Source: Pseudomonadota bacterium
Lineage (GTDB): Bacteria; Pseudomonadota; Gammaproteobacteria; Burkholderiales; Burkholderiaceae_C
Length of the DNA: 13,716 nucleotides
NCBI GenBank assembly: GCA_023418355.1
Contig: JAEZZU010000129.1
Location: 1 to 13,716 of the forward strand
Reading direction: 5' to 3'
Each line of letters opens with the position of its first letter. Positions within the stretch are counted from its first letter, which is position 1. The position numbers were made by a program, and so were the translations under genes. Under the pieces are notes generated by a model, which worked only from the letters and a program-made list of their open reading frames with translations, was not told where the DNA came from and searched no databases. Positions 5,463 to 12,732 of the stretch are shown here, in pieces.

Positions 5463-6958
5463 GATGAGCAACTGATCGCGATAGAGGATGCCCAATCGGG
5501 CGGAAAATCCGCCCAGTCTGGGTGAGCGGGGTGATCAACAAAGGGCTGTGCCAGCACCTGCTGCAATGATTGCACCAGCGAGAAGTCCCCTGTCTTTGCT
5601 GCACGAATGGCCTGCTCTGCCATGTGGTTGCGCAGCACGAACACCGGATTGGTATTGAGCATCAAATTGGCATCTGGCGCTTGTCCTGTCTGCGCTGCCA
5701 GCTCTTGATACGAGAGCAGCCACTGGTCAAAGTTGAAGCTGCCAAGGAACAGCTCGCGCGTGCGCTCGTAGTCGCCATCCTGCACGCTCAGCGACAGGCG
5801 CCGCCAGAAGATGGTGTGGTCCACGCGGTTGCTGGCCAGCAGCTCCAGCAGCTTGCCAATCACGGGGGTGACCTGCTCCTCGTGTGTCTGCGCGGCCTGT
5901 GGCAGACCCAGCTTGGCGCACATGAGCGTGCGAAATGCCCGGCTGAAGGCAGGGCGGTAGGCTTCCAGCGCCTGCACGGTGATGTCTTCATCACCAATCA
6001 GCGGCAGCAATGCCTGGCCCAGGCAGAACAGGTTCCAGTACGCCACCTGTGGCTGCTTGCTGAATGCGTAGCGGCCCTGATGGTCACTGTGGTTGCAGAT
6101 GTGCTGCGGGTCGAACGCATCCAGAAACTGGAAGGGGCCGTAGTCGATGGTCAGACCCAGAATACTCATGTTGTCCGTATTCATCACACCATGGCAAAAG
6201 CCCACGGCCTGCCAGTGCGCCATGAGCTGCGCGGTGCGCTGGCCTACCTCGTACAGCAGTGCGGCATAGGCATTGCCGCTGTGCCCGTCCGTGCTCTGCC
6301 AGCCATTGCGGCAGGCGGGGTAGTAGCGGTCAATCACATAGTCGGCCAGCTGGCGCAGCTCGGAGAGCATGTCACGCGCGGCAAAGTGCTCAAAGTGGCC
6401 AAAGCGCACAAAGCTGGGTGCGGCGCGCGTGACCACGGCGGCGGTTTCCACTTCCTCGCGGTACACGGGGGCATCAGAGGCCGTAAGGCACAGCGCGCGT
6501 GTCGTGGGAATGCCCATGGCGTGCATGGCCTCGCTGCACAGGTACTCACGGATGCTCGAGCGCAGCACGGCGCGGCCATCGCCACCGCGCGAGTAGGGCG
6601 TGCGGCCTGCGCCCTTGAGCTGCAGTTCCCAGCCGCTGGCGGTCTCGCCCAGGCAGATGGCACGTCCATCACCCAGTTGCCCGGCCCAGACGCCAAACTG
6701 GTGGCCGCTGTAGACGCTGGCATAGGGCTGGCTGCCGGGCAGCAGGGTGTTGCCGGTGAAGGCCTGCAGCGCGGTGTCGGATTCCAGCATGCCTTGCGGC
6801 AGCTGCAGTTGCTGGGCCAGCTCGGGGTTGCTTGCCACCCATTGCGGATCCGGCAGCGGTGTGGGCTGCAGATAGGTCAGAAAAGCGCTGCCCAGCTGGG
6901 CAAAGCCGGGTTGCCACTGCGGGGCGAGGGGGCCGGAAGAAGAGTGCATGTCAGGCAT
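5459..6958 (-). CDS. selO: Protein adenylyltransferase SelO (YdiU / UPF0061 family)
   Basis: A 499-residue pseudokinase-fold enzyme that transfers AMP from ATP to Ser/Thr/Tyr of target proteins and is linked to redox homeostasis (family knowledge). Motifs seen are YSGHQFGVWAGQLGDGRA (83-100), QLKGAGRTPYSRGGDGRAVL (113-132, with the nucleotide-binding Lys115), HGVMNTDN (256-263, Asp262/Asn263) and DYGPF (272-276, metal-binding Asp). The C-terminus SCSS keeps a cysteine where eukaryotic SelO has selenocysteine. The start is uncertain: ATG 6958 (MPDMHSSS) or ATG 6949 (496 aa). GGTGA at 6961-6965 (minus strand) is 2 nt from the first and 11 nt from the second. The minus frame stays open to 8569 opposite the ligase gene, which is not coding. 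It is the first gene of the five-gene minus-strand operon. Confidence 0.94.
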   Translation of the reverse strand: MPDMHSSSGPLAPQWQPGFAQLGSAFLTYLQPTPLPDPQWVASNPELAQQLQLPQGMLESDTALQAFTGNTLLPGSQPYASVYSGHQFGVWAGQLGDGRAICLGETASGWELQLKGAGRTPYSRGGDGRAVLRSSIREYLCSEAMHAMGIPTTRALCLTASDAPVYREEVETAAVVTRAAPSFVRFGHFEHFAARDMLSELRQLADYVIDRYYPACRNGWQSTDGHSGNAYAALLYEVGQRTAQLMAHWQAVGFCHGVMNTDNMSILGLTIDYGPFQFLDAFDPQHICNHSDHQGRYAFSKQPQVAYWNLFCLGQALLPLIGDEDITVQALEAYRPAFSRAFRTLMCAKLGLPQAAQTHEEQVTPVIGKLLELLASNRVDHTIFWRRLSLSVQDGDYERTRELFLGSFNFDQWLLSYQELAAQTGQAPDANLMLNTNPVFVLRNHMAEQAIRAAKTGDFSLVQSLQQVLAQPFVDHPAHPDWADFPPDWASSIAISCSS

Positions 6959-7150
6959 TGTCACCAAGCCGTGAAACCCTTGCGATTGCAGGAAATGCCG
7001 GTGCAGGCGTCGTGCAAATGCCGCTGAACTGGCACTTGGGCGACACCTGCATGCTCGTAAATCCGCAAACCTGTCGTCCAGTGCTGCACTTAGGATGGCT
7101 GCAAGGCAGGCTGCAAGCCGCCGTACAAAAACCAGATAGGAGACAACACC
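6959..7150. promoter_or_regulatory. Divergent intergenic region between selO and the acyl-CoA ligase gene
   Basis: 192 nt that must hold promoters for both the minus-strand selO operon and the plus-strand ligase. No strong sigma-70 pair is evident. The best guess for the ligase is TTGGGC (7036-7041) with TAAATC (7058-7063) at 16-nt spacing, which is weak. Nearer the ligase are two direct copies of GGCTGCAAG (7097-7105 and 7109-7117) 12 nt apart, a plausible regulator-binding array. A weak promoter plus such repeats would fit activator-dependent control (inference). Confidence 0.4.
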
Positions 7151-8791
7151 ATGCAAGGTTTGATGCAAAGTCAGCAGCTGCTGATTTCGAGTCTGATTGA
7201 GTTCGCTGCGCGCCACCACAAGGATGCGGAAATCGTCTCGCGCCGTGTGGAAGGCGACATCCACCGCTACACCTATACCGAGCTGGCACAGCGCGCCAAG
7301 CAGCTGGCCAATGCGCTCGACGAGCTGAAGGTCGCGCATGGTGACCGCGTGGCATCGATTGCATGGAACGGCTACCGCCACATGGAGATGTACTTTGGCG
7401 TGAGTGGCTCGGGTCGCGTGCTGCACACCATCAACCCGCGCCTGCACCCCGAGCAGGTAGCCTGGATCGTCAACCACGCCGAAGATCAGGTGCTGTGCTT
7501 TGACATGACCTTCCTGCCCCTGGTGCAGGCCGTGCATGCCAAATGCCCCACGGTGCGCCAGTGGGTGGCGCTGTGCGATGCGGACAAGCTGCCCGCAGAC
7601 AGCGGCATTCCGGGGCTGATTAGCTACGAGGCCTGGATTGCTGGCCAGAGCCCGCATTACCGCTGGCCGCAGCTCGATGAAAACACGGCGTCGAGCATGT
7701 GCTACACCAGCGGCACCACGGGCAACCCCAAGGCGGCGCTGTACAGCCACCGCTCCACCCTCCTGCACGCCTATGGCGCGGCCTTGCCCGATGTGATGTG
7801 CCTGTCTGCACGCGATGCCGTGCTGCCCGTCGTGCCCATGTTCCACGTCAATGCCTGGGGCATTCCTTATTCGGCTGCGCTGACCGGGGCCAAGGTGGTG
7901 TTCCCGGGGCCTGCGCTTGATGGCAAGTCGCTGTACGAGTTGATCGAGGCCGAAGGCGTGACCTTTGCCGCGGGCGTGCCCACGGTGTGGCAGATGCTGC
8001 TCAGCCATGTGCAGAGCGTGGGCGGCAAGTTCCGCACGCTCAACCGCACGGTGATTGGTGGCTCGGCCTGCCCGCCCGCCATGATTGATGCCTTTGAGCA
8101 GGGCTATGGCGTGAAGGTGCTGCATGCCTGGGGCATGACGGAAATGAGCCCGCTGGGCACGCTGTGCACCTTGAAGAACAAGCACCTCAAGCTCAGCAAG
8201 GAGGAGCAGACACGCATCAGCCAGAAGCAGGGCCGTGCCATTTTTGGTGTGGACATGAAGATTGTGAACAGCGAAGGCCAGGAGCAGCCCTGGGACGGCA
8301 AGACCTATGGCGACCTGCTGGTGCGCGGGCCGTGGATTCTGGAGCGCTACTACAAGGGCGACAGCCCGCTGGTCATGGACGAGCAGGGCCAGGGCTGGTT
8401 CCCCACGGGCGATGTGGCAACCATTGACGAAGATGGCTTCATGCAGATTACGGACCGCACCAAGGACGTGATCAAGTCTGGGGGTGAGTGGATCAGCTCC
8501 ATCGACATTGAAAACATTGCCATGGGCCACCCGGCCGTAGCCATGGCAGCCTGCATTGGCATGCCACACCCCAAGTGGGACGAGCGCCCGATTGTGGTGG
8601 TGGCCAAAAAGCCCGGTGCCGAAGTCTCGCGCGAAGAGATTCTGGCGTTTTACGAAGGCAAGATTGCCAAGTGGCAGATCCCGGACGATGTGGTCTTTGT
8701 CGAGGCGATTCCGCTGGGGGCCACGGGCAAGATGCTCAAGACCAGGCTGCGTGAGCAGCTCAAGGACTACCAGCTGCCTGTTACGGTCTGA
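7151..8791 (+). CDS. Acyl-CoA synthetase, AMP-forming (medium/short-chain fatty-acid or 3-methylthiopropionate-type ligase)
   Basis: A 546-residue ANL-superfamily ligase that activates a carboxylic acid with ATP to an acyl-adenylate and then to acyl-CoA. Motifs in order are P-loop YTSGTTGNPK (185-194), HAWGMTEMSP (325-334), GWFPTGDVA (415-423), TDRTKDVIKSGGEWIS (434-449) and the C-terminal catalytic lysine Lys527 in GATGKMLKTRL. The N-terminus MQGLMQSQQLLISSLIEF resembles the DmdB/AlkK-like ligases often annotated as 3-(methylthio)propionyl-CoA ligase or medium-chain acyl-CoA synthetase. Substrate cannot be set from sequence alone. Start ATG 7151 has AGGAG (7138-7142) at 8-nt spacing; ATG 7163 is a weaker alternative. 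It precedes a LIV-type importer, suggesting that the product of uptake is CoA-activated here. Confidence 0.92.
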   Translation: MQGLMQSQQLLISSLIEFAARHHKDAEIVSRRVEGDIHRYTYTELAQRAKQLANALDELKVAHGDRVASIAWNGYRHMEMYFGVSGSGRVLHTINPRLHPEQVAWIVNHAEDQVLCFDMTFLPLVQAVHAKCPTVRQWVALCDADKLPADSGIPGLISYEAWIAGQSPHYRWPQLDENTASSMCYTSGTTGNPKAALYSHRSTLLHAYGAALPDVMCLSARDAVLPVVPMFHVNAWGIPYSAALTGAKVVFPGPALDGKSLYELIEAEGVTFAAGVPTVWQMLLSHVQSVGGKFRTLNRTVIGGSACPPAMIDAFEQGYGVKVLHAWGMTEMSPLGTLCTLKNKHLKLSKEEQTRISQKQGRAIFGVDMKIVNSEGQEQPWDGKTYGDLLVRGPWILERYYKGDSPLVMDEQGQGWFPTGDVATIDEDGFMQITDRTKDVIKSGGEWISSIDIENIAMGHPAVAMAACIGMPHPKWDERPIVVVAKKPGAEVSREEILAFYEGKIAKWQIPDDVVFVEAIPLGATGKMLKTRLREQLKDYQLPVTV

Positions 8792-8798
8792 TCCCTTC

Positions 8799-8819
8799 AG
8801 AGCGCTTTTCGTGCGCTCT
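8799..8819 (+). other. Small hairpin directly after the ligase stop
   Basis: AGAGCGC (8799-8805) and GCGCTCT (8813-8819) are perfect 7-base inverted copies around a 7-nt loop, beginning 8 nt after the ligase stop. No T-run follows, so it is more likely a 3'-end stabiliser or part of the larger repeat to its right than a terminator. Confidence 0.4.
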
Positions 8820-8829
8820 CATATTCCAT

Positions 8830-8913
8830 AGCGCCTGGCGCTTGATTTTGCAGGGTTTGAAGCTCATAGAGCTGTGAAAACCTTGCAGGACAAGCGCTAG
8901 GTGCTCTTTTTTT
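8830..8913 (+). terminator. Long composite hairpin with T-run; terminator, possibly a dispersed intergenic repeat
   Basis: Three nested inverted repeats stack into one long hairpin. The outer arms AGCGCCTGGCGCTTG (8830-8844) and CAAGCGCTAGGTGCT (8891-8905) give 15 pairs including two G-U. The middle arms TGCAGGGTTT (8849-8858) and AAACCTTGCA (8878-8887) give 10 pairs with one G-U. The inner arms AGCTC (8861-8865) and GAGCT (8869-8873) close an ATA loop. Seven T follow at 8907-8913. It should end ligase transcription. The size and layered structure exceed an ordinary terminator, and the AGCGCTTG-type arms recall intergenic repeats I associate with Comamonadaceae genomes (from memory, not checked). 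Confidence 0.75.
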
Positions 8914-9031
8914 ATAAGCGTTCCTACCAAGGGGGATAGTCCCAAGAGTGAAAGCACCATGCGCTTTTTGCGCGGGGCTGACTACGCTTGTCGGGTGTTC
9001 GGTGCGTTCCAACCAACCCCATCTCTCGATT
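8914..9031 (+). promoter_or_regulatory. Leader and promoter region of the livKHMGF operon
   Basis: 118 nt between the ligase terminator and the livK ribosome-binding site. It holds CTACCAAGGGGGATAGTCCC (8924-8943), containing the small dyad GGGA/TCCC (8933-8936/8940-8943). GATAGT (8935-8940) could serve as a -10 box, with only a poor -35 (TTATAA, 8912-8917). The long untranslated leader could also carry post-transcriptional control. An open frame from GTG 8948 continues into livK but looks non-coding. Confidence 0.35.
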
Positions 9032-9032
9032 G

Positions 9033-9038
9033 AGGAGG
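9033..9038 (+). promoter_or_regulatory. Shine-Dalgarno of livK
   Basis: AGGAGG ends 5 nt before ATG 9044. It decides the livK start against the in-frame GTG at 8948, which would place 32 non-hydrophobic residues before the signal peptide. Confidence 0.8.
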
Positions 9039-9043
9039 CAAGC

Positions 9044-10279
9044 ATGCAGTATGTGTTGAAAACCGTAGCCGCATCCATTTTGCTCAGCAGTGCAGGTGCA
9101 GCGCTGGCGCAGCAGGGTGAGACCGTCAAGATCGCATGGCTGGACCCGCTGTCCGGCCTGATGGCGGCGCTGGGCACCAACCAGATGAAAAGCTGGCAGT
9201 ACCTGGCCGAGGATTTCAGCAAGGACAACCCTGCGGGCGTGAAGTTTGAAATCATCCCTATCGACAACAAGCTTAGCCCCCAGGAAACCACCAGTGCCCT
9301 GCGCTCGGCCATGGACCAGGGCGTGCGCTATGTGGTGCAGGGCAACGGCTCGGGGCCAGCGCTGGCCATCATGGACGCGCTGGAAAAGCACAACGCCCGC
9401 AACAAGGGCAAGGAGGTGCTGTACCTGAACTACGCGGCGGTGGACCCAGACCTCACCAACAGCAAGTGCAGCTACTGGCACTTCCGCCTGGATGCTGACA
9501 CCTCCATGAAGATGGCGGCGCTGACCAGCTACATCCAGGAAATGCCGGATGTGAAAAAGGTCTATCTGCTCAACCAGAACTACGCCCACGGGCATCAGGT
9601 GAGCAAGTACGCCAAGGAAATGCTCAAGCAAAAGCGCCCGGACATTGAAATCGTGGGCGACGACATGACGCCGCTGGCGCAGGTGCGTGACTTCTCGCCC
9701 TATATCGCCAAGATCAAGCAGTCCGGCGCAGACACGGTGATCACGGGCAACTGGGGCTCTGACCTGGCGCTGATGATCAAGGCCGCCAACGATGCAGGCC
9801 TGAACGACGTCAAGTTCTACACCTACTACGGCGCCACCACCGGCGTGCCCACGGCCATGGGGCAGGGCGCGGCAGGCAAGGTCTATCAGGTGGCCTATGC
9901 CTACACCAACCTGCCCGGCGCCTTCAGCGATGTGAACAAGGGCTTCAAGGCCAAGTTCAATGACGACATGTACACCGGTGCGGTCTATCACGGCCTGGCC
10001 ATGCTGACCGAAGCCTTCCAGCGCGCCAAGAGCACGGACCCCGTCAAGGTGGCGGCCGTGATGGAGGGCATGAAGTTCAAGAGCTTCAACGGTGAAGTCG
10101 AAATGCGCAAGGACGACCACCAGCTGCAGCAGGGCCTGTTTATCAGCCGCTGGGAAAAGACCAATGCCGACAACCCCGTGGACATGGAAAACACCGGCAT
10201 GACCTTTGTGCCCGTCAAGAGCTTTGACGCCTCGGTGGCCAGCACGCCCACGACCTGTCAGATGAAGCGTCCTTCCTGA
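9044..10279 (+). CDS. livK: LIV-type ABC transporter periplasmic substrate-binding protein
   Basis: A 411-residue secreted binding protein of the Leu/Ile/Val-binding (Peripla_BP_6) type. Residues 1-22 are a Sec signal peptide (MQYVLKTVAASILLSSAG, then AALA before Gln23). It is not a lipoprotein, as no lipobox Cys is present. The mature part opens with the family-like VKIAWLDPLSG, with lobe-crossing regions around NGSGPALAIMDAL (101-113) and TGNWGSDLALM (234-244). The only cysteines, Cys142 and Cys405, could form a disulfide. It is longer than E. coli LivK. The ligand cannot be read from sequence: proteins of this family bind branched-chain amino acids, amides, urea or aromatic and aliphatic carboxylates. 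The upstream acyl-CoA ligase favours a carboxylate (inference). It is first in the five-gene importer operon and has the strongest ribosome-binding site. Confidence 0.9.
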   Translation: MQYVLKTVAASILLSSAGAALAQQGETVKIAWLDPLSGLMAALGTNQMKSWQYLAEDFSKDNPAGVKFEIIPIDNKLSPQETTSALRSAMDQGVRYVVQGNGSGPALAIMDALEKHNARNKGKEVLYLNYAAVDPDLTNSKCSYWHFRLDADTSMKMAALTSYIQEMPDVKKVYLLNQNYAHGHQVSKYAKEMLKQKRPDIEIVGDDMTPLAQVRDFSPYIAKIKQSGADTVITGNWGSDLALMIKAANDAGLNDVKFYTYYGATTGVPTAMGQGAAGKVYQVAYAYTNLPGAFSDVNKGFKAKFNDDMYTGAVYHGLAMLTEAFQRAKSTDPVKVAAVMEGMKFKSFNGEVEMRKDDHQLQQGLFISRWEKTNADNPVDMENTGMTFVPVKSFDASVASTPTTCQMKRPS

Positions 10280-10281
10280 GT

Positions 10282-10298
10282 CGCTGCGCACCGCAGCG
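10282..10298 (+). other. Intercistronic hairpin between livK and livH
   Basis: CGCTGCG (10282-10288) and CGCAGCG (10292-10298) form a perfect GC-rich 7-bp stem with a 3-nt loop, starting 2 nt after the livK stop. No T-run follows. A stem in this position after a binding-protein gene commonly blocks 3' exonucleases, so that livK mRNA outlasts the permease part and the binding protein is made in excess. Confidence 0.5.
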
Positions 10299-10406
10299 CG
10301 TCTTCGTATGCAGTACCGGCCCGGCGCAGGGCGGGTGCTGCGTCCCTCTGCCGAGCTGCTGCAGGCCATGAGCGCCAGCGACAGCTCCTCACGCGGGTGG
10401 CCACTG

Positions 10407-11360
10407 ATGAATCCTGAGTTTTTTGCGATATCGATGCTCAACGGCATCAGCTACGGGCTGCTGCTGTTCATGCTGAGCTCGGGCCTGACGCTGATCTTCA
10501 GCATGATGGGCGTGCTCAACTTTGCGCACACGAGCTTTTACATGCTCGGTGCCTATTTCGGTTACATGCTCTCGGGCGTGGTGGGCTTCTGGCCAGCACT
10601 GGTGATTGCGCCGCTGCTGGTGGGGGCGCTGGGCGCGCTGTTTGAGCGCTACAGCCTGCGCAAGGTGCACAAATATGGCCATGTGCCCGAGCTGCTGGTC
10701 ACGTTTGGCCTGTCGTACCTGATTCTGGAGGTGGTGCAGCTTATCTGGGGCCGCAGCGCCGTGCCCTATGGCCTGCCGCCTTCGCTGCAGGGGCCGCTGT
10801 TCACGCTGTACGGCACGCAGTTCCCCAAATCGCGCTCTTTCATCATGCTGGTAGCGCTGCTCATGCTGGTGGCCGTGTGGCTGTTGCTCACGCGCACCCG
10901 CATTGGCCTGGTGATTCAGGCCGCGCTCAAAAAGCCGGAGATGGTGGAAGCCCTGGGCCACAACGTGCCGCGCGTGTTCATGCTGGTGTTTGGCGGTGGC
11001 TGCGCACTGGCCGGGCTGGCAGGCGTGATTGGCGGCAACACCTATGTGACCGAGCCATCCATGGCCATGTCCGTGGGATCCATCATCTTTGTGGTGGTGG
11101 TCGTCGGCGGTCTGGGGTCGCTGGCCGGGGCATTTCTGGCATCGCTGCTGATTGGCATCGTGCAGACCTTTGCCGTGGCGCTGGACTATTCCTGGGCCTC
11201 GCTGCTGGGCGCGCTGGGCCTGCAGCTCACGCCAGAGAGCTTTGGCTGGCCGGTGCTCAGTCTCACGATTTCACAGATGGCGCCCATCCTGCCGTACCTG
11301 CTGCTGGTGCTGATGCTGATCTTCCGCCCCAAGGGGCTGCTTGGAACACGGGAGGAATAA
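10407..11360 (+). CDS. livH: LIV-type ABC transporter permease LivH
   Basis: A 317-residue inner-membrane permease forming the translocation pore with LivM. Start ATG 10407 gives MNPEFFAISMLNGISYGLLL, the usual family beginning with a first helix at once. The signature GLTLIFSMMGVLNFAHTSFY follows. About eight hydrophobic segments are visible. The cytoplasmic coupling region lies around GHNVPRVFMLVFGGGCALAG, with a late VVVGGLGSLAGAFLASLL segment, and the C-terminus is LIFRPKGLLG as in most LivH proteins. An in-frame ATG at 10308 would add 33 polar residues and is rejected; GGGTGG (10395-10400) supports 10407, though it is a modest ribosome-binding site. The 127-nt gap from livK contains the hairpin; livM starts 4 nt after the stop. 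Confidence 0.92.
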   Translation: MNPEFFAISMLNGISYGLLLFMLSSGLTLIFSMMGVLNFAHTSFYMLGAYFGYMLSGVVGFWPALVIAPLLVGALGALFERYSLRKVHKYGHVPELLVTFGLSYLILEVVQLIWGRSAVPYGLPPSLQGPLFTLYGTQFPKSRSFIMLVALLMLVAVWLLLTRTRIGLVIQAALKKPEMVEALGHNVPRVFMLVFGGGCALAGLAGVIGGNTYVTEPSMAMSVGSIIFVVVVVGGLGSLAGAFLASLLIGIVQTFAVALDYSWASLLGALGLQLTPESFGWPVLSLTISQMAPILPYLLLVLMLIFRPKGLLGTREE

Positions 11361-11364
11361 CACC

Positions 11365-12732
11365 ATGTCTGCCATTTTGTCTCCTGCCGTATCCAACGAG
11401 GTGGTGCCCATTGCCGCGCCACCATCCGCCAAGGGTGCTCCGGCCTACTACCGCTTCAAGCCCTGGAATGTGGGCCGCATCGTCATCTGGAGCGTGTTTG
11501 CGCTGCTGCTGATTGCCGCGCCGCATGTGTTCACCAGCTCGTTGGCGCTGACCATGCTCAGCCAGATGGGCTATGCCATCATCATCTGCCTGTCCTACAA
11601 CATCCTGCTGGGGCAGGGGGGCATGCTCAGCTTTGGCCATGCGGTCTATACCGGGCTGGGTTCTTTCATCGCCATCCATGCCATGAACCGCGCGGCCGAT
11701 GGTGGCCTGCCGATTCCGCTGGTGCTGATTCCTGTGGTTGGCGGGCTGGCGGGCATGTTCTTTGCCGCACTGCTGGGCTGGGTCACGACCAAGAAGTCCG
11801 GCACCACGTTCGCCATGATTACGCTGGGTGTGGGTGAGCTGGTGGCCTCCATGGCGCTGATGTTTCCGGGCTTTTTCGGGGGCGAGGGTGGCATTACCAC
11901 CGACCGTGTCTATGGCCAGCCTTTCCTGAGCTTTGATTTTGGGCCGGGCATTCAGGTGTACTACCTGATCGCAGCTTACTGCTTTGTCTGCACGGCGCTG
12001 ATGTTTGCCTTCACCGGCACCCCGCTGGGCCGCATGCTCAATGCCGTGCGCGACAACCCGGAGCGCGTGGCCTTTGTGGGCTACAACCCGCAGCGCGTGC
12101 GCTACATGGGCTTTGTGGTGGCTGGCTTTTTTGCCGGTATTGGCGGCGGGCTGGCGGCCATCAACTTTGAAATCGTCACGGCCATGGACAGCGTGAGCAT
12201 TCTGCGCTCGGGCTCGTACCTGCTGTTCACGTTTCTGGGCGGTGCCACCTTCTTCTTTGGCCCCATCATCGGCGGCGTGCTGATGGTGATTGCCACCGTG
12301 TTTCTGTCCGAGCTGACCAAGGCCTGGATGCTGTACCTGGGCCTGATCTTTCTGTTCATGGTCATGTATGCACCGGGCGGCATTGCCAGCCTGATCATGA
12401 TGAACCTGCGCCTGGCCAAGTACGGCAAGCTGGGGCGCATCGTGTGGGCCTACCTGCCACTGGCTGGCACAGCGCTGGTGATGACGCTGGGTGTGGCCGC
12501 CATGGTGGAGATGATCTACCACCTGCAGCTCAACAGTGCGCTGGGTGATGAACTGCGCTTTCTGGGCATGACCCTGCATGTGCGCAGCGTTGAGAGCTGG
12601 CTGGGCGCGGTGGCGGTGTTTCTCACCGGGCTGGGCCTGTTTGAGCTGACGCGCCGAGCCTATCTGCGCGAGTGGCACCAGATTCAGGAAACCATTGCCC
12701 GCGAAATTGGACGAGGGGAGGCCGCAGCATGA
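11365..12732 (+). CDS. livM: LIV-type ABC transporter permease LivM with a C-terminal two-helix extension
   Basis: A 455-residue inner-membrane permease, partner of LivH. A polar, Pro/Ala-rich N-terminal tail (about 1-35) precedes the core. The core carries the family motifs LSYNILLGQGGMLSFGHA (76-93), the TTFAMITLGVGEL segment (148-160), the coupling region LNAVRDNPERVAFVGYNP (225-242) and the ending LIFLFMVMYAPGGIASLI (327-344). A normal LivM ends soon after this. Here about 105 residues follow, with two further predicted membrane helices (about 359-385 and 411-427) and a charged amphipathic tail REWHQIQETIAREIGR. The start ATG 11365 has GGAGG (11351-11355) lying within the end of livH. The stop overlaps livG by ATGA, showing translational coupling. 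Confidence 0.93.
   Translation: MSAILSPAVSNEVVPIAAPPSAKGAPAYYRFKPWNVGRIVIWSVFALLLIAAPHVFTSSLALTMLSQMGYAIIICLSYNILLGQGGMLSFGHAVYTGLGSFIAIHAMNRAADGGLPIPLVLIPVVGGLAGMFFAALLGWVTTKKSGTTFAMITLGVGELVASMALMFPGFFGGEGGITTDRVYGQPFLSFDFGPGIQVYYLIAAYCFVCTALMFAFTGTPLGRMLNAVRDNPERVAFVGYNPQRVRYMGFVVAGFFAGIGGGLAAINFEIVTAMDSVSILRSGSYLLFTFLGGATFFFGPIIGGVLMVIATVFLSELTKAWMLYLGLIFLFMVMYAPGGIASLIMMNLRLAKYGKLGRIVWAYLPLAGTALVMTLGVAAMVEMIYHLQLNSALGDELRFLGMTLHVRSVESWLGAVAVFLTGLGLFELTRRAYLREWHQIQETIAREIGRGEAAA

Noticed and set aside
5570..7027. Plus-strand 485-codon open frame opposite selO
   Set aside because: Antisense shadow of a well-conserved gene. The composition is typical of a complementary frame in GC-rich coding DNA.
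7030..7055. Sigma-54-like TGGCAC upstream of the ligase gene
   Set aside because: TGGCAC is present, but no GC falls at the required spacing for the -12 element.
6959..8569. Minus-strand frame continuous with selO, which would give a 1036-residue protein
   Set aside because: The extra N-terminal part lies opposite the acyl-CoA ligase gene and resembles no protein. SelO homologues start near MHSSSGPLAPQW.
8948..9043. In-frame GTG extension of livK
   Set aside because: It would put 32 non-hydrophobic residues before the signal peptide; a perfect AGGAGG 5 nt before ATG 9044 settles the start.
10308..10406. N-terminal extension of LivH
   Set aside because: The polar 33-residue addition is atypical; LivH proteins begin directly with the first membrane helix, as at 10407.
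8924..12678. Minus-strand open frames opposite livK (8924-10447) and livM (11263-12678)
   Set aside because: His/Gln/Arg-rich shadow translations with no domain, overlapping genes with strong family motifs on the plus strand.
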